Source of the DNA: Paenibacillus oralis
GTDB lineage: Bacteria; Bacillota; Bacilli; Paenibacillales; Paenibacillaceae
Length of the DNA stretch: 64,000 bases
Reading direction: 5' to 3'
Assembly: GCF_003863965.1 (NCBI RefSeq)
Contig: NZ_RRCN01000001.1
Span: forward strand, 4,236,304-4,300,303
Under the pieces are notes generated by a model, which was not told the origin of the DNA, made no database searches, and saw only the letters and a list, made by a program, of their open reading frames with translations. Below, piece by piece: positions 1 through 7,088 of this stretch. A program made the position numbers and the translations under genes. Each line of letters opens with the position of its first letter. Position 1 is the first letter of the stretch.

Positions 1-1
1 C

Positions 2-979
2 GGCTCGGGATTCGTGTCCCCGGCGATGGCGGAGGCTTTAAAGCAAGTTCCGGTGTTCGGTACGATTTTTAAGGGCACCACCGAAGAGGCTGTGAAGGCC
101 GCGATGGATCAGGGAATCGTCAAAGCCCCGAACCTGAGCGTGACGCATGACGGGGTGACGCTGAAACTGAACGATCTACTGTATGACGGGACAAGACTGT
201 CCTTTATGCTGGACCGGGAAGGCGTGGATCTTGAGGGGACAGCCTCCCCATACCGGAGAACAGAGGGGGTTATTGTGTATGGTGATGCGCCTAAGGTTGT
301 TCCCGAGGAAAAGCAGGAGAAGGGCTACGTAAGTAATGTAGATGTCCTTATTAATGGTGAACCGGCACGATTTGGCGGGTTTGGGGATACTGGGAAACGT
401 GAAAATGCGTACGAAGTCGAGATGTCGGTGGGCGAGAACCCGGAAGTGAACTGGGGCGACGAATTTGAATTGACGATTCGAGCCGAAGTAACGCGGATCG
501 ACGAGCCGTTTGAATTTAAAGTTCCGGTCAAAATCACGGACAATGCCATCTTACTGCAGCCAAATGCCACCAAAACCTACGAGGATTTCAGTTATACGGT
601 AAAGCAGCTTAAGCTCACGCCTGTAACAGCCCAGTTGGTCATCGACAGCACCGGGAAGGTGCCGAGATCCGCGGAGCAAACCGGCGATTATATCGCCAGC
701 ATGATGTATTACGATATTGTCGACGATCAGGGCAACCTGCTGGACCAGAATAAGTTCGGATATTTCCATAGCGAGCCCAAAACCGAATATCATGTTGACG
801 AGTTGTACAGCCCGTTTAACGGGACGCCGAAGTCAATTACCATCAAACCGTTTACCCTTACGGTAAATAAAAACGACTGGAGCGTTGTCGGACAGGGCAA
901 AGACAGCAACGGAACTTACAGCCATGGCGACAAAACTTATATCAAAGAACTCGAAGTAACGATTCCGGTTGAGAAATAA
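2..979 (+). CDS. DUF4179/DUF5643-type anti-sigma-like surface protein, 3' part
   Basis: The reading frame is open from the first complete codon of the window, so the gene begins upstream and only its last roughly 325 codons are present. The visible start reads G-S-G-F-V-S-P-A-M-A, the stretch that in DUF4179 proteins lies just after the single membrane helix. It is followed by the extracytoplasmic beta-rich region with a V-T-H-D-G-V-T-L motif and a DUF5643-like C-terminal half. Such proteins are usually membrane anti-sigma factors encoded next to an ECF sigma factor. That neighbour would lie outside the window, so the role is inferred. A hairpin without a T-run (991-1024) and then a terminator (1161-1203) follow. 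Confidence 0.75.
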   Translation, partial: GSGFVSPAMAEALKQVPVFGTIFKGTTEEAVKAAMDQGIVKAPNLSVTHDGVTLKLNDLLYDGTRLSFMLDREGVDLEGTASPYRRTEGVIVYGDAPKVVPEEKQEKGYVSNVDVLINGEPARFGGFGDTGKRENAYEVEMSVGENPEVNWGDEFELTIRAEVTRIDEPFEFKVPVKITDNAILLQPNATKTYEDFSYTVKQLKLTPVTAQLVIDSTGKVPRSAEQTGDYIASMMYYDIVDDQGNLLDQNKFGYFHSEPKTEYHVDELYSPFNGTPKSITIKPFTLTVNKNDWSVVGQGKDSNGTYSHGDKTYIKELEVTIPVEK

Positions 980-1160
980 GTGACGAATGGGGCGGTTCTC
1001 GGAGCGAAAGCTCGGAGAATCGCCACAACGGCTTCTAAGTGAGGGGGCGCGGGGAATTTTTCGTGAAGCGGCGAATTTGCTGATCACCGTGGGTATTCTC
1101 GCGTTGATTTTTGCCCTGTTCATCGCCTTTAGATGAGGAACTTTAAAAACGGAAGCTCCG

Positions 1161-1203
1161 GAGAGGTAAATGGGGATTAGTCCCTATTAATCTCTCTTTT
1201 TTT
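1161..1203 (+). terminator. Rho-independent terminator
   Basis: A GAGAG...CTCTC hairpin with an internal GGG/CCC pairing is followed by seven or more T residues. It probably ends the transcript of the upstream DUF4179 gene, separating it from the MATE gene leader. Confidence 0.6.
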
Positions 1204-1259
1204 CAGATAAACGTGGAATTGGACGATTTCAGCGGGGAGCCTTTATTTATGATTGCTGA

Positions 1260-1373
1260 TATAATATGGTGCGGACCATGTAAGACGATCCATAAAGCTG
1301 TGACTGATAGAACTCTTCGCGCTGAAGAGTCTTTTATTTTTTCTAAATATTTTTATGAAAAAGAAGTGATTAC
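1260..1373 (+). promoter_or_regulatory. Leader of the MATE gene with an attenuator hairpin
   Basis: A consensus -10 hexamer (TATAAT, 1260-1265) has only a poor -35 upstream. It is followed by a short hairpin ATGGT/ACCAT and then a strong terminator, ACTCTTC/GAAGAGT at 1312-1330 with a T-rich tail, all before the MATE start. A terminator between promoter and gene implies conditional read-through. A GTG-initiated frame (from 1301) runs across the hairpin and could be a leader peptide, but its ribosome-binding site is weak. I do not recognise a known riboswitch class here. Confidence 0.5.
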
Positions 1374-2783
1374 GTGGTTAACGCAGCCATCCGCGCCAAA
1401 ACGCACCGTTTCTTGAACAAACATTTCTCCGCCGAATCGATGGCTTACCGGCAGATTATCGCCTTGATCATTCCGATCCTGATCGACCAGGCGTTTATCG
1501 TCGGACTCAATCTGGTCAACACGGCGATGATCAGCTCCTCCGGCGTCGCCGCGGTCAGCGCCGTCAATATGGTCGATTCGCTGAACATTTTTCTGATCAA
1601 CGTTTTTGTCGGCGTCGCGACCGGGGGCACCGTCGTGGTGGCGCAGTACAAAGGAAACCGGAACGATCAAATGGTATCCAAATCGGCTGCCGGCTCGGTT
1701 TCTTCGGTATTTTTGCTGGCGCTGGCGATCAGCTTGCTGATTATTTTGCTTCATAATCCGACCTTGAACTTGCTGTTTGGTTCCGCGGAGGCCGATGTAT
1801 TCAGTAACGCCAAAACATATCTGATCGGCAGCAGCGTTTCCTTTTGCGGGATTGCGATCGTCGAGGCGGTGTGCGGGGTGCTGCGGGGGATCGGGAGGTC
1901 GCGGGCATCGCTTTTTCTGTCGCTAATCATGAACTTATCTTACGTCCTGCTGAATTTCGTGTTCATTAATCTGGCCGATATGGGAGTGTTCGGGATGACC
2001 GTAGCCGTCAATGTTTCGCGGTATTTGGCCGCCGCCTGCGCGATTTATTATTTAGTCAGGGTGGACGCTTCCCTGCATATTCGGATCCGGGACATGTTGA
2101 TGGCAAATTGGGGGATGCTGAAAAAAATCATGTCCATCGGCATGCCGTTTGCCGCGGAGCAGATGTTTTTTAACGGCGGGAAGATTCTGACGCAAATTTT
2201 TATCGTCAGCCTGGGAACTTACGCGATCGCCGCCAATGCGATCAGCTCGTCGCTGGCGGGCGTGGTGCAAATTCCGGCCAACGCCTTGTCGATCGCCATC
2301 GTCACCGTGGTGGGGCAATGCATCGGGCGGGGAGACGTCGGGGACGCCAAAAAATTGACGCGATCCTTCATCTGGCTATCGTCGGCCACGTTCATCGTCA
2401 TGGGACTGATTATCCTGCCGCTGTTCCACCCGCTGGTGTCGCTGTTTCATCCGCCCGCCGAAATCGTAGGCGAAATCTTTACGATTATCCTGATCAACAC
2501 GATCATGCAAATTCCGCTGTGGTCGATCAGTTTTATTACTCCGTCGGCCTTGCGGGCGGCGGGCGACGCCAAATATACTTCGGTCGTGTCGATGTTGTCC
2601 ATGTGGCTGTTCCGCGTCGTGCTTGGCTACATTTTGGGCGTTGTTCTGCCGTTTGGCGTCATCGGCGTATGGCTGGCCATGAATATTGAATGGGGGATCC
2701 GGGGAGCCATCTTCCTGCGCCGGTTCTACGGGACTAAATGGCACCGGCACCGGCTGGTAGAGGCTGAGCCGGCGAAAATTTGA
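1374..2783 (+). CDS. MATE family multidrug efflux transporter
   Basis: The 469-residue hydrophobic protein has the two-bundle, twelve-helix layout of MATE exporters, which expel cationic drugs using a Na+ or H+ gradient. Family features visible include the N-terminal I-P-I-L-I-D-Q-A segment, the V-V-V-A-Q-Y-K-G stretch near residue 90 and the matching V-V-G-Q-C-I-G-R-G segment of the second half. The GTG start is chosen for an AAGAAG site five bases upstream. The gene is immediately followed by a leader and an rRNA methyltransferase gene, and a promoter for the latter overlaps this stop codon. The substrate cannot be read from sequence. A second MATE gene lies at 21171-22541. Confidence 0.9.
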   Translation: MVNAAIRAKTHRFLNKHFSAESMAYRQIIALIIPILIDQAFIVGLNLVNTAMISSSGVAAVSAVNMVDSLNIFLINVFVGVATGGTVVVAQYKGNRNDQMVSKSAAGSVSSVFLLALAISLLIILLHNPTLNLLFGSAEADVFSNAKTYLIGSSVSFCGIAIVEAVCGVLRGIGRSRASLFLSLIMNLSYVLLNFVFINLADMGVFGMTVAVNVSRYLAAACAIYYLVRVDASLHIRIRDMLMANWGMLKKIMSIGMPFAAEQMFFNGGKILTQIFIVSLGTYAIAANAISSSLAGVVQIPANALSIAIVTVVGQCIGRGDVGDAKKLTRSFIWLSSATFIVMGLIILPLFHPLVSLFHPPAEIVGEIFTIILINTIMQIPLWSISFITPSALRAAGDAKYTSVVSMLSMWLFRVVLGYILGVVLPFGVIGVWLAMNIEWGIRGAIFLRRFYGTKWHRHRLVEAEPAKI

Positions 2784-2808
2784 TATTTGCTGGCTTCTAT
2801 GCTATTCT
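2780..2808 (+). promoter_or_regulatory. Putative promoter of the erm leader
   Basis: TTGATA (2780-2785) and TATTCT (2803-2808) are separated by 17 bp. The -35 overlaps the stop codon of the MATE gene. Transcription would start near 2815, giving a leader of about 570 nt before the methyltransferase start. Confidence 0.5.
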
Positions 2809-2840
2809 TTCTCATATCTTAGTTGAACGGAGGGTTACGT

Positions 2841-2861
2841 GTGATAGATTTTTCCCGATAA
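2841..2861 (+). CDS. Candidate leader peptide 1 of the erm leader (6 aa)
   Basis: A GTG codon six bases after a GGAGGG ribosome-binding site opens a six-codon frame reading V(M)-I-D-F-S-R and then TAA. A strong site in front of such a short frame is typical of attenuator leader peptides of macrolide-resistance genes. It resembles no specific known erm leader that I can recall, so its role is inferred from position. Confidence 0.4.
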   Translation: MIDFSR

Positions 2862-2895
2862 GAAAAACGTGTGCTTATACGGTTTTCTTGACATT

Positions 2896-3052
2896 CTGCC
2901 TGTAGCGGAGTAATCGGGATTGGTCTGCCCATGCGGTAACCTGTCATTTGATATGCATCTGGAAAAGAAGCTTTCCCCAGCGAATCGCGGGGAGGTTTAT
3001 TTTCCGCACCCGATTACGGCTTGCACAGGCAGAGAACTGCCTGTGTTTTTTT
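2896..3052 (+). promoter_or_regulatory. Attenuator 1: mutually exclusive hairpins in the erm leader
   Basis: CTGCCTGT (2896-2903) and GTAATCGGG (2910-2918) are both complementary to downstream segments CCCGATTAC (3009-3017) and ACAGGCAG (3025-3032), which would form a long closing stem. The segment 3024-3032 can instead pair with 3037-3045, forming a CACAGGCAG/CTGCCTGTG terminator followed by seven T residues. The two folds exclude each other, as in transcription attenuators. Perfect complementarity of all these segments is seen directly; the switching is inferred. Confidence 0.65.
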
Positions 3053-3093
3053 GTTGTCCAAAATGTGGATTTTTACGGAAAGGAGCATCACGT

Positions 3094-3135
3094 GTGATAA
3101 ACGACAGACTGAACCGCCGCGAATTGAACAATTAA
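3094..3135 (+). CDS. Candidate leader peptide 2 of the erm leader (13 aa)
   Basis: A GTG start eight bases after an AAAGGAG site opens a 13-codon frame, V(M)-I-N-D-R-L-N-R-R-E-L-N-N, ending in TAA. The frame lies over the 5' arm of the next hairpin (3106-3115), so ribosome progress or stalling would change folding. Erm(D)-type leaders stall through an Arg-X-Arg/Lys motif. This peptide is Arg-rich (R-L-N-R-R) but does not contain that exact motif. Confidence 0.5.
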   Translation: MINDRLNRRELNN

Positions 3136-3192
3136 ATGACGTTCAAGCGCTCTGCCTGCGAGGCGGAGCAACGGGTTCAGTCTGCCTTTTTT
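3106..3192 (+). promoter_or_regulatory. Attenuator 2: three-way junction terminator in the erm leader
   Basis: A ten-bp perfect outer stem (3106-3115 with 3174-3183) encloses two internal hairpins, TTGAAC/GTTCAA (3124-3129 with 3141-3146) and a GCCT/AGGC-containing stem (3149-3157 with 3161-3169). It ends in GCC and six T residues. Leader peptide 2 is translated through its 5' half. Confidence 0.65.
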
Positions 3193-3219
3193 CTGCATAC
3201 AATCTGTAACGGTTAGAAG

Positions 3220-3249
3220 AGAAGGTGGGGCATCTGCCTTCTTTTTTTT
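3220..3249 (+). terminator. Third terminator hairpin in the erm leader
   Basis: AGAAGG (3220-3225) pairs with CCTTCT (3237-3242), flanked by wobble pairs, and runs into eight T residues. It still precedes the methyltransferase start at 3384, so the transcript must pass three terminators to express the gene. Confidence 0.6.
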
Positions 3250-3383
3250 GCGTGCTTAAATGATCTTTTCCCGGCTGGGGAGGGATTGTTTTCGTTGCAC
3301 ATTCGGGCTTTTTTACGCGCTGACTCCCTTTGCTCCGGCCGCAGGCTGGGAAGCTGTGACGTTTTGCGAAGGGATGAGCGCAA

Positions 3384-4232
3384 GTGAGCCGAAAAAATAA
3401 AAAACCTAACCAAACCCGATTAAAACGAGGAGAACCTCCCAATGACTTGGGACAGCATTTGTTGCATAACCGGAAGCTCATTCGGGAGATCGTCGCCATG
3501 GCCGGTATTTCGGAAGGGGATACGGTGCTGGAGCTGGGGGCCGGCCAAGGAGCTTTAACGGCCGAGTTATGCCAAAAAGCCCAAAAGGTAGTGGCTGTCG
3601 AATACGACCCGGCCTTCGTCGAGATTTTACAACGGAAAATCGGGCATCACGCGAACATAAAGGTAATTCACCAGGATATCCTGAATATCCGTTTTCCGAA
3701 GGAAGCTTTTCTCGTCGTGTCCAATATCCCGTACTCCATCACGACCCCGATTCTAAAAAAATTATTGAGTCAGCCGGCAACGCCTCTGCAAAGGGCTGTC
3801 CTGGTCATGGAGAAGGGGGCGGCCAGGAGGTTTACGGGAAGACAGGTGAAAGACCCGTACGTATTGGCGTGGAAAATGTGGTTCGATTTCAAATTTATTC
3901 AGATCATCTCCAGGGACAATTTCGCTCCCCCGCCAAGCGTCGATTCGGCGCTGGTGCGGATAGACCGAAAACGCGAGCCGCTTGTGCCTTATCATGAACG
4001 CAGCGTTTTTCTGGGGCTTGCGGAAGCTGCGCTAAAATCTCCGTATGCTTCATTTGATGCCGTTTTAAGTGCCTTTTTCACCAAACCGCAATTAACGGTT
4101 TTGAGGCGAACATTAGGCATCGATGGCACGCGGACAGCGGTCGGAACCTTAACCGAAGCGCAATGGGCGACGGTCCACCACGCCTTGATCCGCTACGTCC
4201 CCCGCCACCGCTGGCCGAAACCGCGAAAATGA
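3384..4232 (+). CDS. erm: 23S rRNA adenine-N6 methyltransferase, Erm(D)-like
   Basis: This 282-residue Rossmann-fold methyltransferase is of the Erm family, which methylates an adenine in the peptidyl-transferase loop of 23S rRNA (A2058 in E. coli numbering) and confers macrolide-lincosamide-streptogramin B resistance. The basic N-terminus, Q-H-L-L-H-N at 24-29, SAM motif G-A-G-Q-G at 52-56 and catalytic N-I-P-Y at 114-117 are all present. Length and wording match Erm(D)/Erm(34)-type proteins of Bacillus better than KsgA, which is a different size. The GTG start follows GAAGGG at 3368-3373. A frame starting at ATG 3374 overlaps the start and ends after eight codons. The long upstream leader implies inducible expression. 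Confidence 0.92.
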   Translation: MSRKNKKPNQTRLKRGEPPNDLGQHLLHNRKLIREIVAMAGISEGDTVLELGAGQGALTAELCQKAQKVVAVEYDPAFVEILQRKIGHHANIKVIHQDILNIRFPKEAFLVVSNIPYSITTPILKKLLSQPATPLQRAVLVMEKGAARRFTGRQVKDPYVLAWKMWFDFKFIQIISRDNFAPPPSVDSALVRIDRKREPLVPYHERSVFLGLAEAALKSPYASFDAVLSAFFTKPQLTVLRRTLGIDGTRTAVGTLTEAQWATVHHALIRYVPRHRWPKPRK

Positions 4233-4246
4233 TGGCCTAAGCGGAA

Positions 4247-4286
4247 GAAGCCTTAGTTGACTTTATGCCAACTGAGGCTTCTTTGT
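4247..4286 (+). terminator. Terminator after erm, possibly bidirectional
   Basis: GAAGCC-T-TAGTTG pairs with CAACT-GAGGCTTC, followed by TTTGT. The convergent lipoprotein gene at 4299 may use the same hairpin from the other side. Confidence 0.6.
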
Positions 4287-4298
4287 CTGGGAATGTAA

Positions 4299-4802
4299 CT
4301 AATCGATGGATCCTAGCTTCCATTGGCCGCTTTTGTCCTTGACTAACCAATAATCTTCAGTGCGTTCAAAGACTTCACTTTCCATTCTGGCTTTTGTTTT
4401 GACTCTAACAATTAATCTATCATGGTCCTTTGTAATACCTTCTAAGGACTTAAAACAATAGTCTCTATCAAAAAAATACTCACGAATACCTTCGGAGTCC
4501 TCTCGGTAATATATTCTCCGAAGTGCCTGTTCATCCTTATTGGCCAAGGCTTCCAAAGTGGTTTTCATAAGGGACTTAATTTCTTCCGTGTACAACGGAT
4601 CGTCCAAGGCGTCGAAGTCTACAAAAACACCGGTTTGAAAAGAGTCGTCATTTTCTACTTGCTGATTTTGAGAAGCGTTAGCCCCAATGAATTGAGTTTC
4701 GTTTTGCTCCTGAAGATGATCCTTATTGCTCTCATTTGAACACGATGTTAGTATCCCTAGTGTAACAATTACTGTTACAGAATATATAATCAATTTGTTC
4801 AT
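4299..4802 (-). CDS. Lipoprotein of unknown function, paralogue 1
   Basis: The 167-residue protein starts with a lipoprotein signal: a short basic head, a hydrophobic core and the lipobox L-T-S-C with Cys21. A polar, Gln/Asn-rich linker follows, then an alpha-plus-beta domain containing T-L-E-A-L-A-N-K-D-E-Q-A and ending W-K-L-G-S-I-D. Short helices followed by a strand-rich C-terminus suggest an NTF2/DUF4878-like fold, but this is a guess. ATG 4802 is preferred over the in-frame ATG 4817 because a GGGGGAA site precedes it. An intact paralogue lies at 6434-6943 and a broken one at 5920-6410. The coding DNA is clearly more A+T-rich than the surrounding chromosome. Confidence 0.8.
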   Translation of the reverse strand: MNKLIIYSVTVIVTLGILTSCSNESNKDHLQEQNETQFIGANASQNQQVENDDSFQTGVFVDFDALDDPLYTEEIKSLMKTTLEALANKDEQALRRIYYREDSEGIREYFFDRDYCFKSLEGITKDHDRLIVRVKTKARMESEVFERTEDYWLVKDKSGQWKLGSID

Positions 4803-4919
4803 GGATTTTTCCCCCATATTTTGCTTTTTATCTATATTGACGTTTGTAAGATGGAAAATGTCTCCTTGTTTTTTGCGAAATAGAAAGTAAAAAGTGTGTT
4901 TGTCAGGAATATGAGTAAA

Positions 4920-5135
4920 TTAATCCGCTTTCATAAATAAATCTATCATTTCCACAACGATACTTTGAACCGCGTCTTCTTGTGGCATTTTCATATACAT
5001 GCTAAGTTTGTAGATGTCATTCTTATAATATTCAATTAGTTTATACATCGCGGTCTGATCATGATTTCTTGCCAATTGCAACAGGTTCAGGAACTCATCT
5101 TCTGACATAGGTACTTCAAGGTTTTTCTTTTCCAT
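4920..5135 (-). CDS. RsoA-like small sigma-factor subunit (region 2-like)
   Basis: A 71-residue acidic, helical protein containing F-L-N-L-L-Q-L-A-R and a helix pair around Y-K-L-I-E-Y-Y-K-N-D-I. Size, composition and position just downstream of a sigma region 4-like gene match RsoA (YvrHa) of B. subtilis, which supplies a region 2-like surface to SigO. Related pairs occur in Firmicute phages and mobile elements. Its start (GGGGG site, eight-base spacing) lies 49 bp inside the preceding gene, indicating translational coupling. The family assignment rests on pattern recognition and has moderate certainty. Confidence 0.55.
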   Translation of the reverse strand: MEKKNLEVPMSEDEFLNLLQLARNHDQTAMYKLIEYYKNDIYKLSMYMKMPQEDAVQSIVVEMIDLFMKAD

Positions 5136-5428
5136 TGATTTACCCCCTGTTGGCTTATATTCAATTCTTTAGCAACTTGAACTTCGGTTTTTTCGTTTAT
5201 ATAAATCTCGAAAATAATTTTCCTTCCGATGTCTGTAGGGATTGAGTTGATTAGATACTCTACATATAACTTACGATCCACTTCGTTTTGAAAGTTGGCT
5301 GCTCGGCTAACGTTTTCCGACTTTAAAGGTAATTCATGTTTAGAGGTTACTCTTGCCTTGTATTGAATCTTCCAAGCAATTCGTTTTAGTTCTCCTCTAT
5401 AGTAATCCATAATCGTTTCTTTCTTCAT
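5087..5428 (-). CDS. SigO/sigma-70 region 4-like DNA-binding protein
   Basis: The 113-residue protein has a basic N-terminal helix, a central dimer-like segment and a C-terminal helix-turn-helix (E-V-Q-V-A-K-E-L-N-I-S-Q-Q-G-V-N-Q-W-K-R) typical of sigma region 4. It lacks a region 2, which the overlapping downstream gene could supply, as in the SigO-RsoA split sigma factor. ATG 5428 is chosen because GGGGTGA lies just upstream; the GTG at 5437 is part of that site. It is transcribed divergently from the YvrJ-like gene. In B. subtilis yvrI, yvrHa and yvrJ are also neighbours, which supports the assignment. Confidence 0.65.
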   Translation of the reverse strand: MKKETIMDYYRGELKRIAWKIQYKARVTSKHELPLKSENVSRAANFQNEVDRKLYVEYLINSIPTDIGRKIIFEIYINEKTEVQVAKELNISQQGVNQWKRKTLKYLCQKMSS

Positions 5429-5612
5429 ACTAATCACCCCATATTTTAGAATTTTCTATAATATATGGCGATTCATAACTACATTTAACAAGTGAAAAGA
5501 ATGGGCGTTTGAGACAGTTCAATAAAATATAACAAAATGTTCTTAAATTAGATATTGTATTTTCATCTCTCAAATTACCATATTTAAAAAAAAGTATGAA
5601 GGAGAGAGTTTT

Positions 5613-5783
5613 ATGGATTATGAGGAATTTGCTTCATTCGTCACAAATGTTGGTTTTCCGGTCGCCATGTGTTTTATTTTGTTGAGGTATGTGCTTCAAA
5701 CGATTGGAAAAAAGCTGGACAAGCTAGATTCATCACTTAATGAATTGTCTGATGCTATTAAATGTATTAAGCAGAAAGAATGA
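5613..5783 (+). CDS. YvrJ family small membrane protein
   Basis: A 56-codon gene beginning M-D-Y-E-E-F-A-S-F-V-T-N-V-G-F-P-V with one hydrophobic helix (about 10-28) followed by a charged amphipathic tail (K-K-L-D-K-L-D-S-S-L-N-E-L). This is the classic YvrJ pattern: an N-V-G-F-P motif, then a helix, then a heptad-like coiled tail. GGAGAG lies seven bases before the ATG. In phages such proteins sit near lysis or tail genes, but their function is unknown. The gene is divergent from the split sigma pair and could be one of its targets (inference). Confidence 0.75.
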   Translation: MDYEEFASFVTNVGFPVAMCFILLRYVLQTIGKKLDKLDSSLNELSDAIKCIKQKE

Positions 5784-5806
5784 ATCTCTATTAATAGTAC
5801 AAAAAG

Positions 5807-5850
5807 CAACAAAGCCTTAGTTGGCTCTTATGCCAACAAGGCTTTGTTGT
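5807..5850 (+). terminator. Terminator between the yvrJ-like gene and the lipoprotein pseudogene
   Basis: A long hairpin CAACAAAGCC-(T)-TAGTTGGC / GCCAAC-AAGGCTTTGTTG. Its loop and flanks resemble the terminator at 4247-4286 (both contain CCTTAGTTG ... TTAT ... GCCAAC), suggesting the two terminators were duplicated along with the lipoprotein genes. Confidence 0.6.
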
Positions 5851-5919
5851 TAGAAATATCGATATGTTCATGTTGTTGACATGCCGAATATTATGGTTAT
5901 TTTAATAAGGGAAGCAAGC

Positions 5920-6410
5920 TAAATTAAACCCACAACTTCCAAGACCGTTCTTGCCCTTGACTAAGCAATAATCTTCATTACGTTCAATGACTTCATTTTC
6001 AATTCTGGCTTTTGTTTTGACTTGAACAATTTAATCTATTATGGTCTTTCGTAATACCTTCCATAGACTCGAAATAATAATCTCTTTCTAAATAATCTTC
6101 AAGAATTGTTTCGGATGGCTTGGTGTAATATATACTTCGAAACGCCTGCTCGTCCTTATTGACCAAGGCTTCCAAGGTGGTTTTCATAAGGGACCTAATT
6201 CCCCAGTATACAATGGATCGCCCAAGGCATCAAAGTCTACAAAAATGCCAGTTTTAAACGAGTCGTTATTTTCTGCTTACTGATTTTGAGAAGTGTTTGT
6301 ATCAGTGGTTTGAGTTTCGCTTGCTTCTGAACATGATCCTTATTGCGACATGATGTTAGTATTCCTAGAATAACAATTCCAGTTACAGTATAGATAACAA
6401 ACCTCCTCAT
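5920..6410 (-). pseudogene. Broken lipoprotein paralogue 2
   Basis: On the minus strand an ATG at 6410 after GGGGG opens a copy of the flanking lipoprotein (G-I-L-T-S-C-R-N-K-D-H-V-Q lipobox region). The frame is lost after about 28 codons by a frameshift. The downstream homologous stretch also holds in-frame stops (after the N-Q linker and near 6190), and a further frameshift occurs at about 6030. The segment 5999-6187 still reads as a clean piece of the family domain (T-L-E-A-L-V-N-K-D-E-Q-A), and homology continues to the C-terminus near 5920. Multiple independent lesions indicate decay rather than a sequencing error. Confidence 0.75.
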
Positions 6411-6433
6411 AAGTTAACCCCCATCCCGCAATC

Positions 6434-6943
6434 CTAATCAATCGCTCCAAGTACCCAGTGCCCTTCTTTATTTTTAATAAAGTAAAAAAATCCGTTAGGT
6501 GTCTCCCTGATTCCATGATCATCTTTGACTTTGCCTCTGACTTCAACAACAATTCTACCCGAACGATCTTGTTCGATAGTTCCCAAATAATCATAATAAT
6601 AATCTTTACCAAATAAGTACATATAAGTATCAGCGGATTGCGTATCTCTAAAAACACTCCGATACGATTCTTCATCTTTATTGGCCATTGCTTCCAGGGT
6701 AGTTTTCAGCAATGTCTTAATTTCTGCATTGAATAATGAATTGTCAATGGCATCAAAGTCTATAACAACGCCGGTTTGAAACGAGTCGTTATTTTCTGTT
6801 TGCTGATTTTGAGAAGTATTTGTATCAATGGTTTGAGTTTCGTTTTGCTCCTGAACATGATCCTTGTTTTTCCCATTTGCACATGATGTAAGTATCCCTA
6901 GAGTAACAATTCCAGTAACCGTATAGAAAATCACCTTATTCAT
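6434..6943 (-). CDS. Lipoprotein of unknown function, paralogue 3
   Basis: A 169-residue intact member of the local lipoprotein family: signal peptide with lipobox L-T-S-C (Cys21), a Gln/Asn-rich linker (S-Q-N-Q-Q-T-E-N-N-D-S-F-Q-T-G) nearly identical to paralogue 1, a conserved V-x-x-D-F-D-A motif and the T-L-E-A-M-A-N-K-D-E helix. It ends in W-V-L-G-A-I-D. The C-terminal half has diverged more than the linker. It probably sits on the outer face of the membrane. Function is unknown; neighbours are the split sigma pair and a phosphodiester glycosidase. Confidence 0.8.
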   Translation of the reverse strand: MNKVIFYTVTGIVTLGILTSCANGKNKDHVQEQNETQTIDTNTSQNQQTENNDSFQTGVVIDFDAIDNSLFNAEIKTLLKTTLEAMANKDEESYRSVFRDTQSADTYMYLFGKDYYYDYLGTIEQDRSGRIVVEVRGKVKDDHGIRETPNGFFYFIKNKEGHWVLGAID

Positions 6944-7026
6944 AAATTATCCTCCATATTTTCTTTATATAAATATAGACGTCTAAAATATGGAAAAGTT
7001 ACCTTGTTTATATTGCAAATTTGAAA

Positions 7027-7064
7027 ATGAGACCGCCGGCTACCAATAAGGTAAACCGGGGTCT
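7027..7064 (-). terminator. Hairpin downstream of the phosphodiester glycosidase gene
   Basis: GAGACC-CCGG...CCGG-GGTCTC-type inverted repeat just past the stop codon of the minus-strand gene at 7089. The following T-run is short, so it is a weak terminator or processing hairpin. Confidence 0.45.
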
Positions 7065-7088
7065 CAATCTAGGGTATATTTATTGTAT

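Noticed and set aside
1024..1136. A short frame ending N-L-L-I-T-V-G-I-L-A-L-I-F-A-L-F-I-A-F before the terminator at 1161
   Set aside because: It looks like a membrane helix but lacks ATG, GTG or TTG with a ribosome-binding site in a suitable place.
2920..3209. Longer plus-strand frames within the erm leader (60-70 codons)
   Set aside because: They cross two terminators and have no start signals. Only the short frames at 2841 and 3094 have ribosome-binding sites.
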